A stretch of 64,000 nt of DNA from Anaerostipes sp. (GTDB lineage Bacteria > Bacillota > Clostridia > Lachnospirales > Lachnospiraceae): contig NZ_JAGZSD010000008.1 of assembly GCF_018381315.1 (NCBI RefSeq), positions 1 to 64,000 of the forward strand, given 5' to 3'. The translations under genes and the position numbers were made by a program. Under the pieces are notes generated by a model that worked only from the letters and a program-made list of their open reading frames with translations, had not been told where the DNA came from and searched no databases. Numbering within the stretch: position 1 is the first letter of the stretch; every line of letters begins with the position of its first letter. Below, piece after piece: positions 8,701 to 16,900 of the stretch.

Positions 8701-8805
8701 TATCTCTTCTGTATTTTCCTTTGCAGACAAGGCTCCTGATCCCGCTGTCAGAACAACCGACAGCAAAAAAGCCAGAAGAACATACCAAGTTTTTTTCTTC
8801 TGCAT
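5800..8805 (-). CDS. Large cell-wall-anchored beta-helix surface protein (intact paralogue)
   Basis: A 1001-residue secreted protein. Residues 1-28 are a signal peptide, followed by a Glu/Lys-rich linker to about 105. Residues 110-450 are a beta-helix-like domain with repeated GG-x-[IV]-x-A-x-GG turns (LTIKGGIITAQAG, IVISGGIVTAIGG, IYITGGTVYAAGG). Four repeats of about 90 residues follow (about 475-560, 575-660, 672-755, 771-850), each with TGG.[GA]FT..[QE]L and a KVTVTVSL ending. An InlB-B/Listeria-Bacteroides repeat (852-921, DGYVFKGWYY) comes next. The end is a sorting-signal-like tail: VAKTGD (967-972), a hydrophobic helix and NKKNKS. The anchor lacks the Leu-Pro of LPXTG. An AGGAGGG ribosome site precedes the ATG. 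Likely an adhesin or glycan-binding protein; ligand unknown. Confidence 0.85.
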   Translation of the reverse strand: MQKKKTWYVLLAFLLSVVLTAGSGALSAKENTEEINREQQDQEQPESEEGKGEENELNGTEIIDEQTEEKTESVLSTEEKRAAKIKRADTKETGKKENGETQPQNTQTQLDVSKGSIQIKATGAVGGGLPQAESSLNPKGYRITGKTTANKIVVDPGVTTELIFDNVSITNQSRSENCVTVSHANVIITLIGKNKLSCGKSNYGALVKDGVDDTTLTLQCEHVKEQEHKCSEDICGSLDAEGTENHATAIGNMLINRNVKNETGFSNLTIKGGIITAQAGAHNSAIGAGCNSYVVEKGYTKNIVISGGIVTAIGGEHCAGLGSGSWTPVDGIYITGGTVYAAGGMDSPGIGSGGSDVEEAFYNGKAKVDISNIVISGGDTIVKAVGDQDTNMPGIGCGKPPIGDPEGTVTNVIASPNVGYQGYIQDGTTEDNYNFTDESPFHSDTAISVEKYYTKIYFGPYRDENTIAKDTKEQIGANHVISKTGGNGFTKDQLKELTKVNGKQENGTNFPTGDLTFTDTGQIEAVNKAKMSGKVGDYPLTFQTPEGTKVTVTVSLRDSGTDASKFDPENPTPVIGANDFVQDTGGDAFTEEQLKKYGEIKGKDKEGNTISLEDFKIDAEQFQKINEAKTSGKTGVFDLTYTAGDGNQVKVKVSLVGYDEVTEDPDKKESIKGMNVISRTGGAEFTEDQLMDLTKARAFDENGHEIDTKDLIFAEPDQIDCINKAKKAGETGNFSLTIQTANGSKVTVTVYLRDEGTDGAGSDPGNPEPSVAASDAVHKTGGNAFTEEELISLCKAKGKDENRNNAEISISRGEMEELNTAKQAGKTGAFRLTFSVAGGKEAKVTVTLTGEHKVSFNPNGGDYTPQTQTVTGGTCAVEPKEPGRDGYVFKGWYYKDENGKEQKWDFETPVHSDISLKAHWTKDTKKDESTPSKDKNEGGSKTKKKKERNYSWEGEEIQESSQSEESVAKTGDTADIPVLFALFTIGGAMVTLLYRNKKNKS

Positions 8806-8904
8806 AATTCCGCTCCCTCCTATTTTTTAGTCAATGACAGGCATTTTCCCAATATCGACATTGATGGTCCGGTGTCAAACAGGATGGTTAGAAATCTTCA
8901 CAAA

Positions 8905-8935
8905 AAAATAAGAAACATTTTCTGTTTCTTATTTT
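8905..8935 (-). terminator. Terminator of ECF sigma gene
   Basis: Thirteen-base perfect arms (AAAATAAGAAACA / TGTTTCTTATTTT) around a five-base loop overlap the stop codon of the sigma-factor gene. Confidence 0.75.
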
Positions 8936-10050
8936 AGAACTTTCCGGTACCGGAACAGCCTCTGTTTTCCGTCTGTTCCGACCAGATGCAGTATAAAAGC
9001 ATTTTTCTGGGGAGGAAAATATAATATCTTTTTTTCTGAATCATAGCCTGCCGCCGAAACTCGTTTTCCGTTTTCCCCCTGCAGATAGGTGTTGTGGTAG
9101 TCAATGTCACCGCCTGCACGGATCACAATGCGTCCGGATACCCTGTCTTCTCCCACATGTTTCAGCGATACCGACGGCCCTGTACTTTTCTGCACCGGTT
9201 TCGGTTCGGGCTTTGGAATACGGATTCCTTTTAAATCGCTTGTCTCAAACATAATATTTGGCGTCTGAACAGATTGAAAACTGTGGGACGGCAGCGTTTC
9301 TCTGTTCAGCAGCAGGAATCCTGCGGCTCCTGCTCCGCAGGCTGTCAATACTCCGGCCATGACCTTCTTTGCAAGAAGTATATTTTTTCGTGATCCTGCT
9401 TTCCCCATTTCTGCCATAGAACTGCGGAGCACCGGATATAAAGAAAAAAATCCAAAACTTCGGAGCCCTAAAGCCTCTCTGTCTTCTTTTGGCAGTGCTT
9501 CGATCTGCTTCTTTAAATTTTTCTTTCCATGATACAAAAGATTTTTCACTGCATTGACATTGCAGTCAAGAATCTCGGCAGCCTCTCTCATCTTAAGCTG
9601 CTGAATAACATTTAAAATCATTGCAGCCCGCTGCTTTTCCGGTAGCTTACGGATACATTCATTTAAGATCCGTGCCTTTTCATTCTGCAGAACAACATCC
9701 TGAGGCTGCACACTGTCTTCCATCAAACTTTTAACAAACTCGATCTTTTCATCTCCGATGATGTCCGGCTTCTGTTTTCTGACAGATTTAAGACAACAGT
9801 GATAGGTGATCCGCCTCTGCCATGCGAAAAAAGCCATGCTATTTTTCAAAATCGGCAGAGAATGATAAACCTCCAGGTAAACTTCCTGCAGGATATCCTC
9901 TACATCATTTTGATCCTTGCAGAAATTTGAGACAAAGTTCCTGGTAGACTCATATGTACTGTGATAAAGATACTCGAAAGCCTGTTTGTCTCCGTTTTTT
10001 GCCCTCTCCACATAAGGGCACATTTTCTCATAAGTGTTTTCTCTCTCCAT
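8929..10050 (-). CDS. ECF sigma factor fused to a transmembrane and extracytoplasmic domain
   Basis: A 373-residue protein, about twice the length of a normal ECF sigma factor. Residues 10-90 are sigma region 2 (GDKQAFEYLYH, DVEDILQEVYLEVYHSL). Residues 125-188 are region 4 (LPEKQRAAMILNVIQQLKMREAAEILDC is the recognition part). A basic stretch and one hydrophobic helix follow (about 224-249). After a Pro/Lys linker comes an 85-residue beta-rich domain (about 290-373) containing IRAGGDIDYHNTYLQG. This topology puts the C-terminus outside the membrane, so the protein could sense an envelope signal without a separate anti-sigma factor. No anti-sigma gene is adjacent. It lies directly upstream of, and co-directional with, the surface protein gene but is separated from it by a terminator. 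Target genes are unknown. Confidence 0.8.
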   Translation of the reverse strand: MERENTYEKMCPYVERAKNGDKQAFEYLYHSTYESTRNFVSNFCKDQNDVEDILQEVYLEVYHSLPILKNSMAFFAWQRRITYHCCLKSVRKQKPDIIGDEKIEFVKSLMEDSVQPQDVVLQNEKARILNECIRKLPEKQRAAMILNVIQQLKMREAAEILDCNVNAVKNLLYHGKKNLKKQIEALPKEDREALGLRSFGFFSLYPVLRSSMAEMGKAGSRKNILLAKKVMAGVLTACGAGAAGFLLLNRETLPSHSFQSVQTPNIMFETSDLKGIRIPKPEPKPVQKSTGPSVSLKHVGEDRVSGRIVIRAGGDIDYHNTYLQGENGKRVSAAGYDSEKKILYFPPQKNAFILHLVGTDGKQRLFRYRKVLK

Positions 10051-10142
10051 TTTCCACTCCTATCTGCTTTATTGTTTACTATAAAATAATTAATTTGGAA
10101 ACGCAAGTGCAAAAAAATGGAATGAATTTGGAAAATATACAA

Positions 10143-10322
10143 GCGGAGCGTTTTTTTATTTCATGGGACGCACTTTTCTATGAAAGAAACAAAAAAGAAT
10201 CCTGCTTGCGGGATTCTCCGCCTGCGGCGGGTCGCTTTGGCGACATGATTCCTTATCGCCGCAGTGCGATCCTCGCGGAGCGTTTTTTATTTCATGGGAC
10301 GCTCTTTCCCATGAAATAAAAA
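10143..10322. repeat. Dispersed palindromic repeat, two copies with an internal hairpin module
   Basis: Two copies of GCGGAGCG-T(6-7)-ATTTCATGGGACGC (10143-10187 and 10275-10322) flank a GC-rich segment with its own hairpins (AATCCTGCTTGCGGGATT; GCCTGCGGC; TCGCTTTGGCGA). In the second copy 10284-10299 pairs perfectly with 10307-10322 over 16 bases. Related modules occur at 22511-22580 and 54554-54637, each abutting a terminator. No open frame with codon character is present. This looks like a non-autonomous intergenic repeat family. Confidence 0.6.
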
Positions 10323-10347
10323 AGACTGCCGGTTCAATACCGACAGT
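10314..10347 (-). terminator. Terminator of 6S RNA
   Basis: On the minus strand AGACTGTCGGTA pairs with CCGGCAGTCT, followed by a T-run. The T-run runs into the palindromic repeat. Confidence 0.75.
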
Positions 10348-10349
10348 CT

Positions 10350-10557
10350 CTAAATATTATCTTTTGATATGCCCAAGATGCCGTTCCCCGCAATTTTGAC
10401 TCCTAGCCACAGCTAGGTGGGTTTCCTCATCCTGCCTTCTACCTTCCACCGTATTGTGGCTTGGTATCCAGCCGGATATTCGGAATCCCGTTCAAATAGT
10501 TGTAGGTTCAAAATAGCAGGCGTTATCGTACACCCCAGGCTGTTAGTTCCGTTTCTT
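10350..10557 (-). ncRNA. ssrS: 6S RNA (RNA polymerase-binding regulatory RNA)
   Basis: An intergenic RNA of about 190-205 nt with its own promoter and terminator. The ends pair: GCCUGGGGUGU near the 5' end (10529-10539) with GCAUCUUGGGC near the 3' end (10370-10380) over 11 pairs including several G-U. The interior is a long imperfect rod with a central bulge around CAAGCCACAAUACGG and GAACGGGAUUCCG, the layout of Firmicute 6S RNA. 6S binds sigma-A holoenzyme in stationary phase by mimicking an open promoter. The assignment rests on recalled family appearance and fold; a covariance search would settle it. SRP and tmRNA motifs are absent. Confidence 0.65.
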
Positions 10558-10563
10558 TACAGT

Positions 10564-10592
10564 TATTATACCTTAAGTATTCCTGAGTTTCA
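10564..10592 (-). promoter_or_regulatory. Promoter of 6S RNA
   Basis: Minus-strand TTGAAA (10587-10592), a 17-base spacer and TATAAT (10564-10569) give a strong sigma-A promoter with the predicted start near 10557. Confidence 0.75.
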
Positions 10593-10623
10593 AGAAATAT
10601 ATGCAAGTCAATTTTTCCAGCGT

Positions 10624-11214
10624 TCAGCCTATCACTGCGGGCCCGGTTTTTTCAAAAGGAGAAATTTTATCATATCCGCTGATATCTTCCTTCAGATCCC
10701 TTTTCAGATATCGGAAAGTTTCCTTTTCGCCTTTTTTTGCATACATTGTTAAAAGCATCATCAGATAGTCCTTGGATGCTTCGTGCATAATGGATGCCCC
10801 GATCCCATTGTTAAAATACTCCAGAGGACTTTCTGCGGTAAAGTCATTCTTTTTATAAATCTTCCCTGCGCTGATCCGGTCAACCAGCATCTCTGCCATA
10901 TATCTTTTGGGGATCTTCATTCCCACCAGGCACTTTGCGTCCGGATTCAGGCTGTAATCAATCCAATACTCAAAATGATGCCTGTTCCTTCCCTTATGAT
11001 GCAGCCATGCCCTGGATACCCCGTATTTTCTTCGTTCTATATTATTTGGGCTTTGATTCCCCTGATAGTACCTTGCTCCGGGAATAAATTCCGTCGGAGA
11101 ATACTTTGACATATCGTGCATAAGCCCCTGCCAGTAAAGACCGATTTTAAAACAGCCCTTTGCCACCAGGATTTTGTGCTTTGTAATTGTTCTGAAGTGT
11201 CCTAAAATATGCAT
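10624..11214 (-). CDS. DUF5662 family protein
   Basis: A 196-residue soluble protein of unknown biochemical role. It matches the DUF5662 pattern: HMxxHFxTIxxHK at the start (here MHILGHFRTITKHK), then GLYWQGLMHDMSKYSPTEF and HHKGRNRHHFEYW. The many conserved His/Asp residues suggest a metal site, possibly HD-like, but this is inference. The ATG at 11214 has GGGAG seven bases upstream and starts two bases after the chromate-transporter stop codon. It is probably translated from the same transcript as the transporter pair. A strong 6S promoter lies just beyond its end. Confidence 0.75.
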   Translation of the reverse strand: MHILGHFRTITKHKILVAKGCFKIGLYWQGLMHDMSKYSPTEFIPGARYYQGNQSPNNIERRKYGVSRAWLHHKGRNRHHFEYWIDYSLNPDAKCLVGMKIPKRYMAEMLVDRISAGKIYKKNDFTAESPLEYFNNGIGASIMHEASKDYLMMLLTMYAKKGEKETFRYLKRDLKEDISGYDKISPFEKTGPAVIG

Positions 11215-11216
11215 AC

Positions 11217-11795
11217 TCAAACTCCCAGCACGGCAATTCCAATACAGCCCGACAATATAATCAGGAAAATCGGATGTATGGATGTCCCCCGTTTTTCTGC
11301 TAACTTATTTACCATATATAATATAACAAAAAGAATCACAGATTTAAAGTCAATGGAAGAAAGTATTTTATGAATATTCAGTTCCCCGCTTTTTAAGAAT
11401 GCTACTTTAAAGACAGATAATGTAGCAGCACAGATCAGTCCTGCCACTACCGGACGGATACCGTAAAATCCTGCTTCCACATGACGGTTGTTCTTAAAGC
11501 TTTCCAGCACTCTTGCCACCAGGATAATGATGATCACCGACGGAAGCACAAGGCCGAAGGTTGCGGTCAGGCTTCCTGGAATGCCTGCGATATGATATCC
11601 GGAGTAGGTTGACATATTGACCCCGATGGCTCCCGGCGTGGACTCTGAAATCGCCAGCATGTTGACAATATCACCGTGGGTAAACCAGTGAAATCTGTCT
11701 GCCATGCTGTAGAGAAAGGGCAGTGTTGCAAGACCTCCTCCCAGGGCAAACATCCCGGTCTTAAAAAATTCCACAAACAGCTGAAGAAGGATCAT
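11217..11795 (-). CDS. Chromate transporter family protein, second half-size subunit
   Basis: A 192-residue membrane protein with the CHR-domain signature: FVEFFKTGMFALGGGLATLPFLYSM at the start, then SESTPGAIGVNMSTYSGYHIAGIPG. Five or six hydrophobic segments follow. It is a short-chain CHR protein, which works as a heterodimer with the neighbouring subunit; its ATG overlaps the stop of that gene by four bases. Members export chromate or another oxyanion, but the physiological substrate in gut anaerobes is not established. Confidence 0.88.
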   Translation of the reverse strand: MILLQLFVEFFKTGMFALGGGLATLPFLYSMADRFHWFTHGDIVNMLAISESTPGAIGVNMSTYSGYHIAGIPGSLTATFGLVLPSVIIIILVARVLESFKNNRHVEAGFYGIRPVVAGLICAATLSVFKVAFLKSGELNIHKILSSIDFKSVILFVILYMVNKLAEKRGTSIHPIFLIILSGCIGIAVLGV

Positions 11796-12343
11796 TGTTT
11801 TTCTCCCCCTTTTCTCACTTTCCTGCAGAGCAGAAGGCCTAAAGCAGCCCCTATGATCACATAGACCACCGGATTATTCATGACAAATACCATACCGAAA
11901 AACGTTGCGGCAAAAATAATCCCGGTCAGCCAGTCTACCACACCGCCTTTTACCATCTTTTTTATACTGTTGATCATCAAAACGCAGACACAGACCCGGA
12001 TGCCCCAGAATGCACTCTGCACTGCCCTTAATTCACTGAAGTTGGTCATAAAAGCCGCAATCACCATGATAATGACCAAAGACGGCGCTGTAAATCCCAG
12101 TGTAGCCGTGATGCCTCCCCGGATCCCTTTTAATTTATATCCGATAAACGTAGAGGTGTTGACGGCAATCACTCCCGGCGTGCACTGCCCTACCGCAAAA
12201 TAGTCCATAACCTCTTCACTTGTAGCCCATCCTTTGTTCTGTACAACTTCCCGCTCAATCATCGGGAGCATGGCATAACCTCCGCCGAATGTAAATGCAC
12301 CCATCTTAAAAAAGGTCAAAAACAACTCTTTATATTCCTTCAA
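11792..12343 (-). CDS. Chromate transporter family protein, first half-size subunit
   Basis: A 183-residue CHR-domain membrane protein with LFLTFFKMGAFTFGGGYAMLPMIEREVV at the N-terminus and VGQCTPGVIAVNTSTFIGYKLKG in the second motif. A TTG start at 12343 is used because it places the N-terminus where the family begins and the next ATG lies inside the first helix. It is translationally coupled (four-base overlap) to the second subunit. The pair probably forms an antiparallel heterodimer. Confidence 0.88.
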   Translation of the reverse strand: MKEYKELFLTFFKMGAFTFGGGYAMLPMIEREVVQNKGWATSEEVMDYFAVGQCTPGVIAVNTSTFIGYKLKGIRGGITATLGFTAPSLVIIMVIAAFMTNFSELRAVQSAFWGIRVCVCVLMINSIKKMVKGGVVDWLTGIIFAATFFGMVFVMNNPVVYVIIGAALGLLLCRKVRKGGEKQ

Positions 12344-12408
12344 TACACTGACCCGCCCTTCCTAATATTTTTCTTTCTTATTATACGGAAAAAAAGTAAA
12401 AAAAACCA

Positions 12409-12435
12409 GAGACAAAACCAAACTGGTTTTGTCTC
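12409..12435 (-). terminator. Terminator of gltBD operon
   Basis: Twelve-base perfect arms (GAGACAAAACCA / TGGTTTTGTCTC) and a three-base loop are followed on the minus strand by a run of Ts. Confidence 0.85.
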
Positions 12436-12471
12436 CGGCACTGCTTTTCTCCTGAATCATTTGTGAAATAC

Positions 12472-13956
12472 TTATAGATTGGTGTAGCCCATCATCTCAA
12501 GGTCCACTTCTCTTGCCGCTTCTCTTCCTTCACGGATCGCCCACACAACCAAAGACTGGCCGCGGTGCATATCTCCTGCGGTAAAAACATTCTTCACATT
12601 AGTGCGGAATGAGTCAGCCTGTGTGGCTACGTTTGTGCGCTCATTAACCTTTACTCCAAACGCATCCGTCACATAGGATTCACTTCCAAGGAATCCGGCG
12701 GCGATCAGCACAAGATCCACGGGTATTTCTTTCTCCGTCCCGGCAACCTCGGCCATCATCATCCGTCCGCTCTTTTCATCCTTTTTGCTCTCAAGCTTTA
12801 CAATGACAGCTTTTGAAACCTCGCCCTTTTTATTCTTTTTGAATTCTTTTACCGTAGTCTGATAGGTTCTCGGGTCATGCCCGAATACAGCAATAGCTTC
12901 TTCCTGACCATAGTCTGTTTTGCAGACTTTCGGCCATTCGGGCCATGGATTGTCTTCGGAGCGCTCATCCGGGAGCTTCGGCATCATTTCCAGCTGTATA
13001 ACACTCTTTGCCCCATGGCGTATGGAAGTTCCCACACAGTCATTTCCGGTATCGCCGCCTCCGATGACCATAACATTCTTCCCTTTTGCACTGATATAGG
13101 TATTATCTTTCATGCCGTTGTCCAGCAGTGCTTTTGTCGTTGACTTGAGAAAGTCTACTGCAAAATAAATTCCTTTCGCATCTCTTCCGGGAACCTCAAT
13201 GTCTCTCGGATTTGAGGAGCCGCAGGCCAAAATAATACTGTCGTATTCCTTTTTCAGCTGATCTGCCTTGAGATCCTTTCCTACATCGGTGTTGGTCTCA
13301 AAACGAATTCCTTCTTCCTCCATAATCCGGATCTTTCTCTCCACGATCTGCTTTTCCAGCTTCATGTTGGGGATTCCGTACATCATCAGACCTCCCACCC
13401 GGTCAGAGCGTTCATAGACTGTGACCTGATGGCCCCTCTTGTTCAGCGAATTCGCTGCTGAAAGGCCGGCTGGCCCTGAACCGATGACTGCAACCTTTTT
13501 TCCCGTCCTGCTCTTGGGAGGTTTCGCCTCCGCAAGTCCGTTGGCATATCCGTATTCAATGATGCTTAACTCATTTTGTTTGGAGCAGACCGGCTCTCCG
13601 TTGAGTCCGCAGGTACAGGCCGCCTCGCAGAGAGCCGGGCAGACCCGGCCGGTAAATTCCGGAAAAGGATTAGTCTTTTTAAGTCTCTTGAATGCCTGTT
13701 CCCAGTTGCCTGTATAAATCAAATCATTCCATTCCGGAACCAGATTGTTTAACGGACACCCGGATGCCATACCGTTTAACATCAGGCCGGCCTGGCAGAA
13801 CGGTACCCCGCAGTCCATGCAGCGGGCTCCCTGTCTCTGCTGTTCCTCCGTCAGAAGAGGAATATGGAATTCATTATAATGCTTGATTCTTTCTTTAGGA
13901 TCTTCAGCTCTTGCATCTTTTCTCTGGTAATCTATAAATCCGGTTGGTTTTCCCAT
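12472..13956 (-). CDS. gltD: Glutamate synthase small (beta) subunit
   Basis: A 494-residue NAD(P)H-oxidising subunit that passes electrons through FAD and 4Fe-4S clusters to the large subunit. Cysteine motifs appear early (CMDCGVPFC, then CPLNN, CPALCEAACTCG). An FAD-binding Rossmann motif (IGSGPAGLSAANSL) lies around residue 155 and an NAD(P) motif (GGGDTGNDC) near 300. The C-terminus AGDMHRGQSLVVWAIREGREAA is typical. It follows gltB after 12 bases with a ribosome site in that gap, forming an obvious two-gene operon. Confidence 0.95.
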   Translation of the reverse strand: MGKPTGFIDYQRKDARAEDPKERIKHYNEFHIPLLTEEQQRQGARCMDCGVPFCQAGLMLNGMASGCPLNNLVPEWNDLIYTGNWEQAFKRLKKTNPFPEFTGRVCPALCEAACTCGLNGEPVCSKQNELSIIEYGYANGLAEAKPPKSRTGKKVAVIGSGPAGLSAANSLNKRGHQVTVYERSDRVGGLMMYGIPNMKLEKQIVERKIRIMEEEGIRFETNTDVGKDLKADQLKKEYDSIILACGSSNPRDIEVPGRDAKGIYFAVDFLKSTTKALLDNGMKDNTYISAKGKNVMVIGGGDTGNDCVGTSIRHGAKSVIQLEMMPKLPDERSEDNPWPEWPKVCKTDYGQEEAIAVFGHDPRTYQTTVKEFKKNKKGEVSKAVIVKLESKKDEKSGRMMMAEVAGTEKEIPVDLVLIAAGFLGSESYVTDAFGVKVNERTNVATQADSFRTNVKNVFTAGDMHRGQSLVVWAIREGREAAREVDLEMMGYTNL

Positions 13957-13968
13957 TCGTCTGTCCTC

Positions 13969-16900
13969 CTACTTTGCGTTCTCGTAAAATGCTTCAATCT
14001 GTGCCTGCTCACTGCTCAGTCCGCGTTCTTCCATCTGCACGATCAGGTTGAGCATCCGTTTATAATCCACCGGCATAATCTTTTTAAACTTCGGCAGATA
14101 CTCCTCGAAATTCTTAAGGATTTTCTTTCCTTTTTCAGAGTTTGTGTAGGCCACATGCTCTTTCAGCATTTCCTTGACTTCCAGCACATCGTATTTGGAA
14201 GTGATGTTCTCAATGGTCACCATTTCCTTGTTGACATTCATGTAAAGACTGCTGTCCTCATCTAAAACGTAAGCAATACCGCCGCTCATACCTGCGGCAA
14301 AGTTCTTTCCTGTCTCACCGAGGACTAAGACACGCCCTCCGGTCATATATTCACATCCGTGATCCCCTACGCCTTCTACCACGGCTGTTGCTCCGGAATT
14401 CCGGACACAGAACCGTTCTCCTGCAACTCCGTTGATAAATGCCTTTCCGCTGGTTGCTCCGTAAAGCGCCACGTTTCCTACGATAATATTTTCTTCCGGC
14501 TTAAACTTAACTCCGGTCGGCGGATAAACCACAAGCTTTCCTCCTGAAAGACCTTTTCCAAAGTAGTCATTGCTGTCTCCCACAAGTTCCAGCGTCAGTC
14601 CTTTCGGTATAAATGCTCCAAAACTCTGTCCGCCGGCACCGGTGCATTTTACTGTATACATATCATCAGGAAGTGTATTTTCTCCCCACCGCTTGGTGAT
14701 TTCTGAACCGAAAATAGTTCCAAACGTACGGTCAATATTGGTCACATCAAGTTCAATGCTCTTTCTCTGCTTATTTTCCAGAGCAGATTTTAACTGTTTC
14801 AGAAGGACTGTCTCATCTGCCACTTTATCTAATTTAAAATCATACACTTTTTTGCGGTTGTAATCGATCTTCTCTGCCTTTACATAGGAGGTATCCAATA
14901 TTCTTGACAAATCAATATGCTTTTCTTTTGTCTCCTTGGTCGGCTTTAAAAGATCTGTACGCCCTACCAGTTCATCAATCGTTGCCACACCAAGCTTTGC
15001 CATATACTCTCTCAGTTCCTGGGCAATGAATCTCATAAAGTTCACTACATACTCAGGCTTTCCGGCAAACCGCTTTCTAAGCTCCGGATTCTGGGTAGCA
15101 ACACCCACCGGGCAGGTATCCAGATTGCAGACACGCATCATAACACATCCCAAAGTGACAAGCGGCGCTGTGGCAAATCCAAATTCCTCTGCCCCGAGCA
15201 TAGCTGCAATCGCTACATCCCGTCCGCTCATGAGCTTGCCGTCTGTCTCCAGAACTACTTTGTTTCTCAGATCGTTCATAATCAGATTCTGGTGTGCCTC
15301 CGCAAGTCCCAGCTCCCATGGAAGCCCTGCGTTATAGATTGAATTTCTTGGTGCAGCTCCGGTTCCTCCGTCATACCCGGAAATCAGAATCACCTGTGCT
15401 CCGGCTTTCGCAACACCGGATGCTACCGTTCCCACTCCTGCCTCTGAAACAAGCTTTACAGAAATCCTTGCATCCCTGTTTGCATTTTTACAGTCATAGA
15501 TCAGCTGTGCCAAATCCTCAATAGAGTAAATATCGTGGTGCGGCGGAGGTGAGATCAGTCCCACGCCTGCCGTTGAATGACGGGTCTTTGCAATCCATGG
15601 ATAAACCTTTTTCCCCGGAAGGTGCCCGCCTTCTCCGGGTTTCGCCCCCTGGGCCATCTTGATCTGGATTTCTTTTGCACTGACCAGATACTCGCTTGTG
15701 ACCCCGAATCTTCCGGACGCCACCTGTTTAATGGCAGAACAGCGGTTCTTTCCGTCTCTTCCCACGGACAGACGTTCCGGACGCTCTCCGCCCTCTCCGC
15801 TGTTGGACTTTCCTCCCAGCATATTCATGGCAATGGCCAATGTTTCATGAGCCTCGCCTGAGATAGAACCATAGGACATGGCGCCTGTCTTGAACCTTTT
15901 TACAATAGATTCTACACTCTCAACCTTCTCCAGAGGAATTCCTTTAGACGGATAATTGAACTCCATCAGTCCTCTTAAATTTCCCGGCTCCAGTTCTTCG
16001 TCTACCATATGTGTATACTGCTTAAATGTGTCGTAATTTCCGGTCCTTGCGGCCATCTGCAGTGTATGGATAGTCTGAGGATTATACAGATGCTGTTCCT
16101 TGCCGCTTCTGAACTTATGGCTTCCTGTACTCTCAAGCATCAAGTCATTTTCCAGGCCCAGCGGATCAAAAGCGGAAGAATGTCTGATATCCACATCCTC
16201 TTCAATATCCTTCAGAGTGATCCCTTCTACACGGCTCACTGTATTTGTAAAGTATTTGTCAATGACCTTGGAATCGATTCCGATTGCCTCAAAGATCTGG
16301 GATCCCTGGTAAGACTGGATCGTGGAAATTCCCATCTTGGATGCAATTTTAACAATTCCGTGGAGCACTGCATTTGTGTAATCCTCCACTGCGGCGTAAT
16401 AATCCTTGTGCAGCAGGTCATCATCAATCAGCTTTTGGACTGCCTGCAGTGCCAGATATGGGTTCACCGCGCAGGCTCCGTATCCGAGCAGAGTTGCGAA
16501 GTGATGTACCTCTCTTGGCTCCCCACTCTCCAGTATCAGAGCTACTGAAGTCCTTTTTTTCGTCTTGATCAAGTGCTGGTGCATTGCGGATACCGCCAGC
16601 AGAGACGGGATGGCTACATGGTTCTCATCCACCCCTCTGTCAGACAAAATAATGATATTGGCTCCATCCCTGTATGCACGGTCTGCTTCTACAAACAGAC
16701 GGTCCAGTGCCTTTTCCAGGGATGTGTTTTTATAATAAACGATCGGAAGTTCCGCCACCTGGAAGCCTTCCTTTTTCATATTTTTAATCTTCAGCAGATC
16801 TGTGTCCGTGAGGATCGGATTGTGGACCTTTAAAACCTGGCAGTTATCCGGCTTCTCTTCCAGGATATTTCCGTCTTTCCCGACATAGATGGTAGTGGAT

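Noticed and set aside
8850..8878. Sigma-A promoter for the first surface protein (TTGACA at 8873-8878)
   Set aside because: The -35 is good but the matching -10 (ATATTG) is poor; an ECF-type promoter is possible, so no firm call was made.
10050..10142. Short open frames between the sigma factor and the repeat (for example minus strand 9900-10142)
   Set aside because: They extend the sigma reading region out of frame and show no ribosome site.
10143..10322. CRISPR array
   Set aside because: Only two copies of the repeat, with different internal hairpins rather than unique spacers of constant length, and no cas genes.
10370..10545. SRP RNA or tmRNA instead of 6S RNA
   Set aside because: No GGAA-type SRP tetraloop motif, no tRNA-like ends and no tag reading frame; size and closing stem fit 6S better.
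15000..16000. Possible frameshift in gltB because of the great length of the gene
   Set aside because: One uninterrupted 1510-codon frame carries every expected motif.
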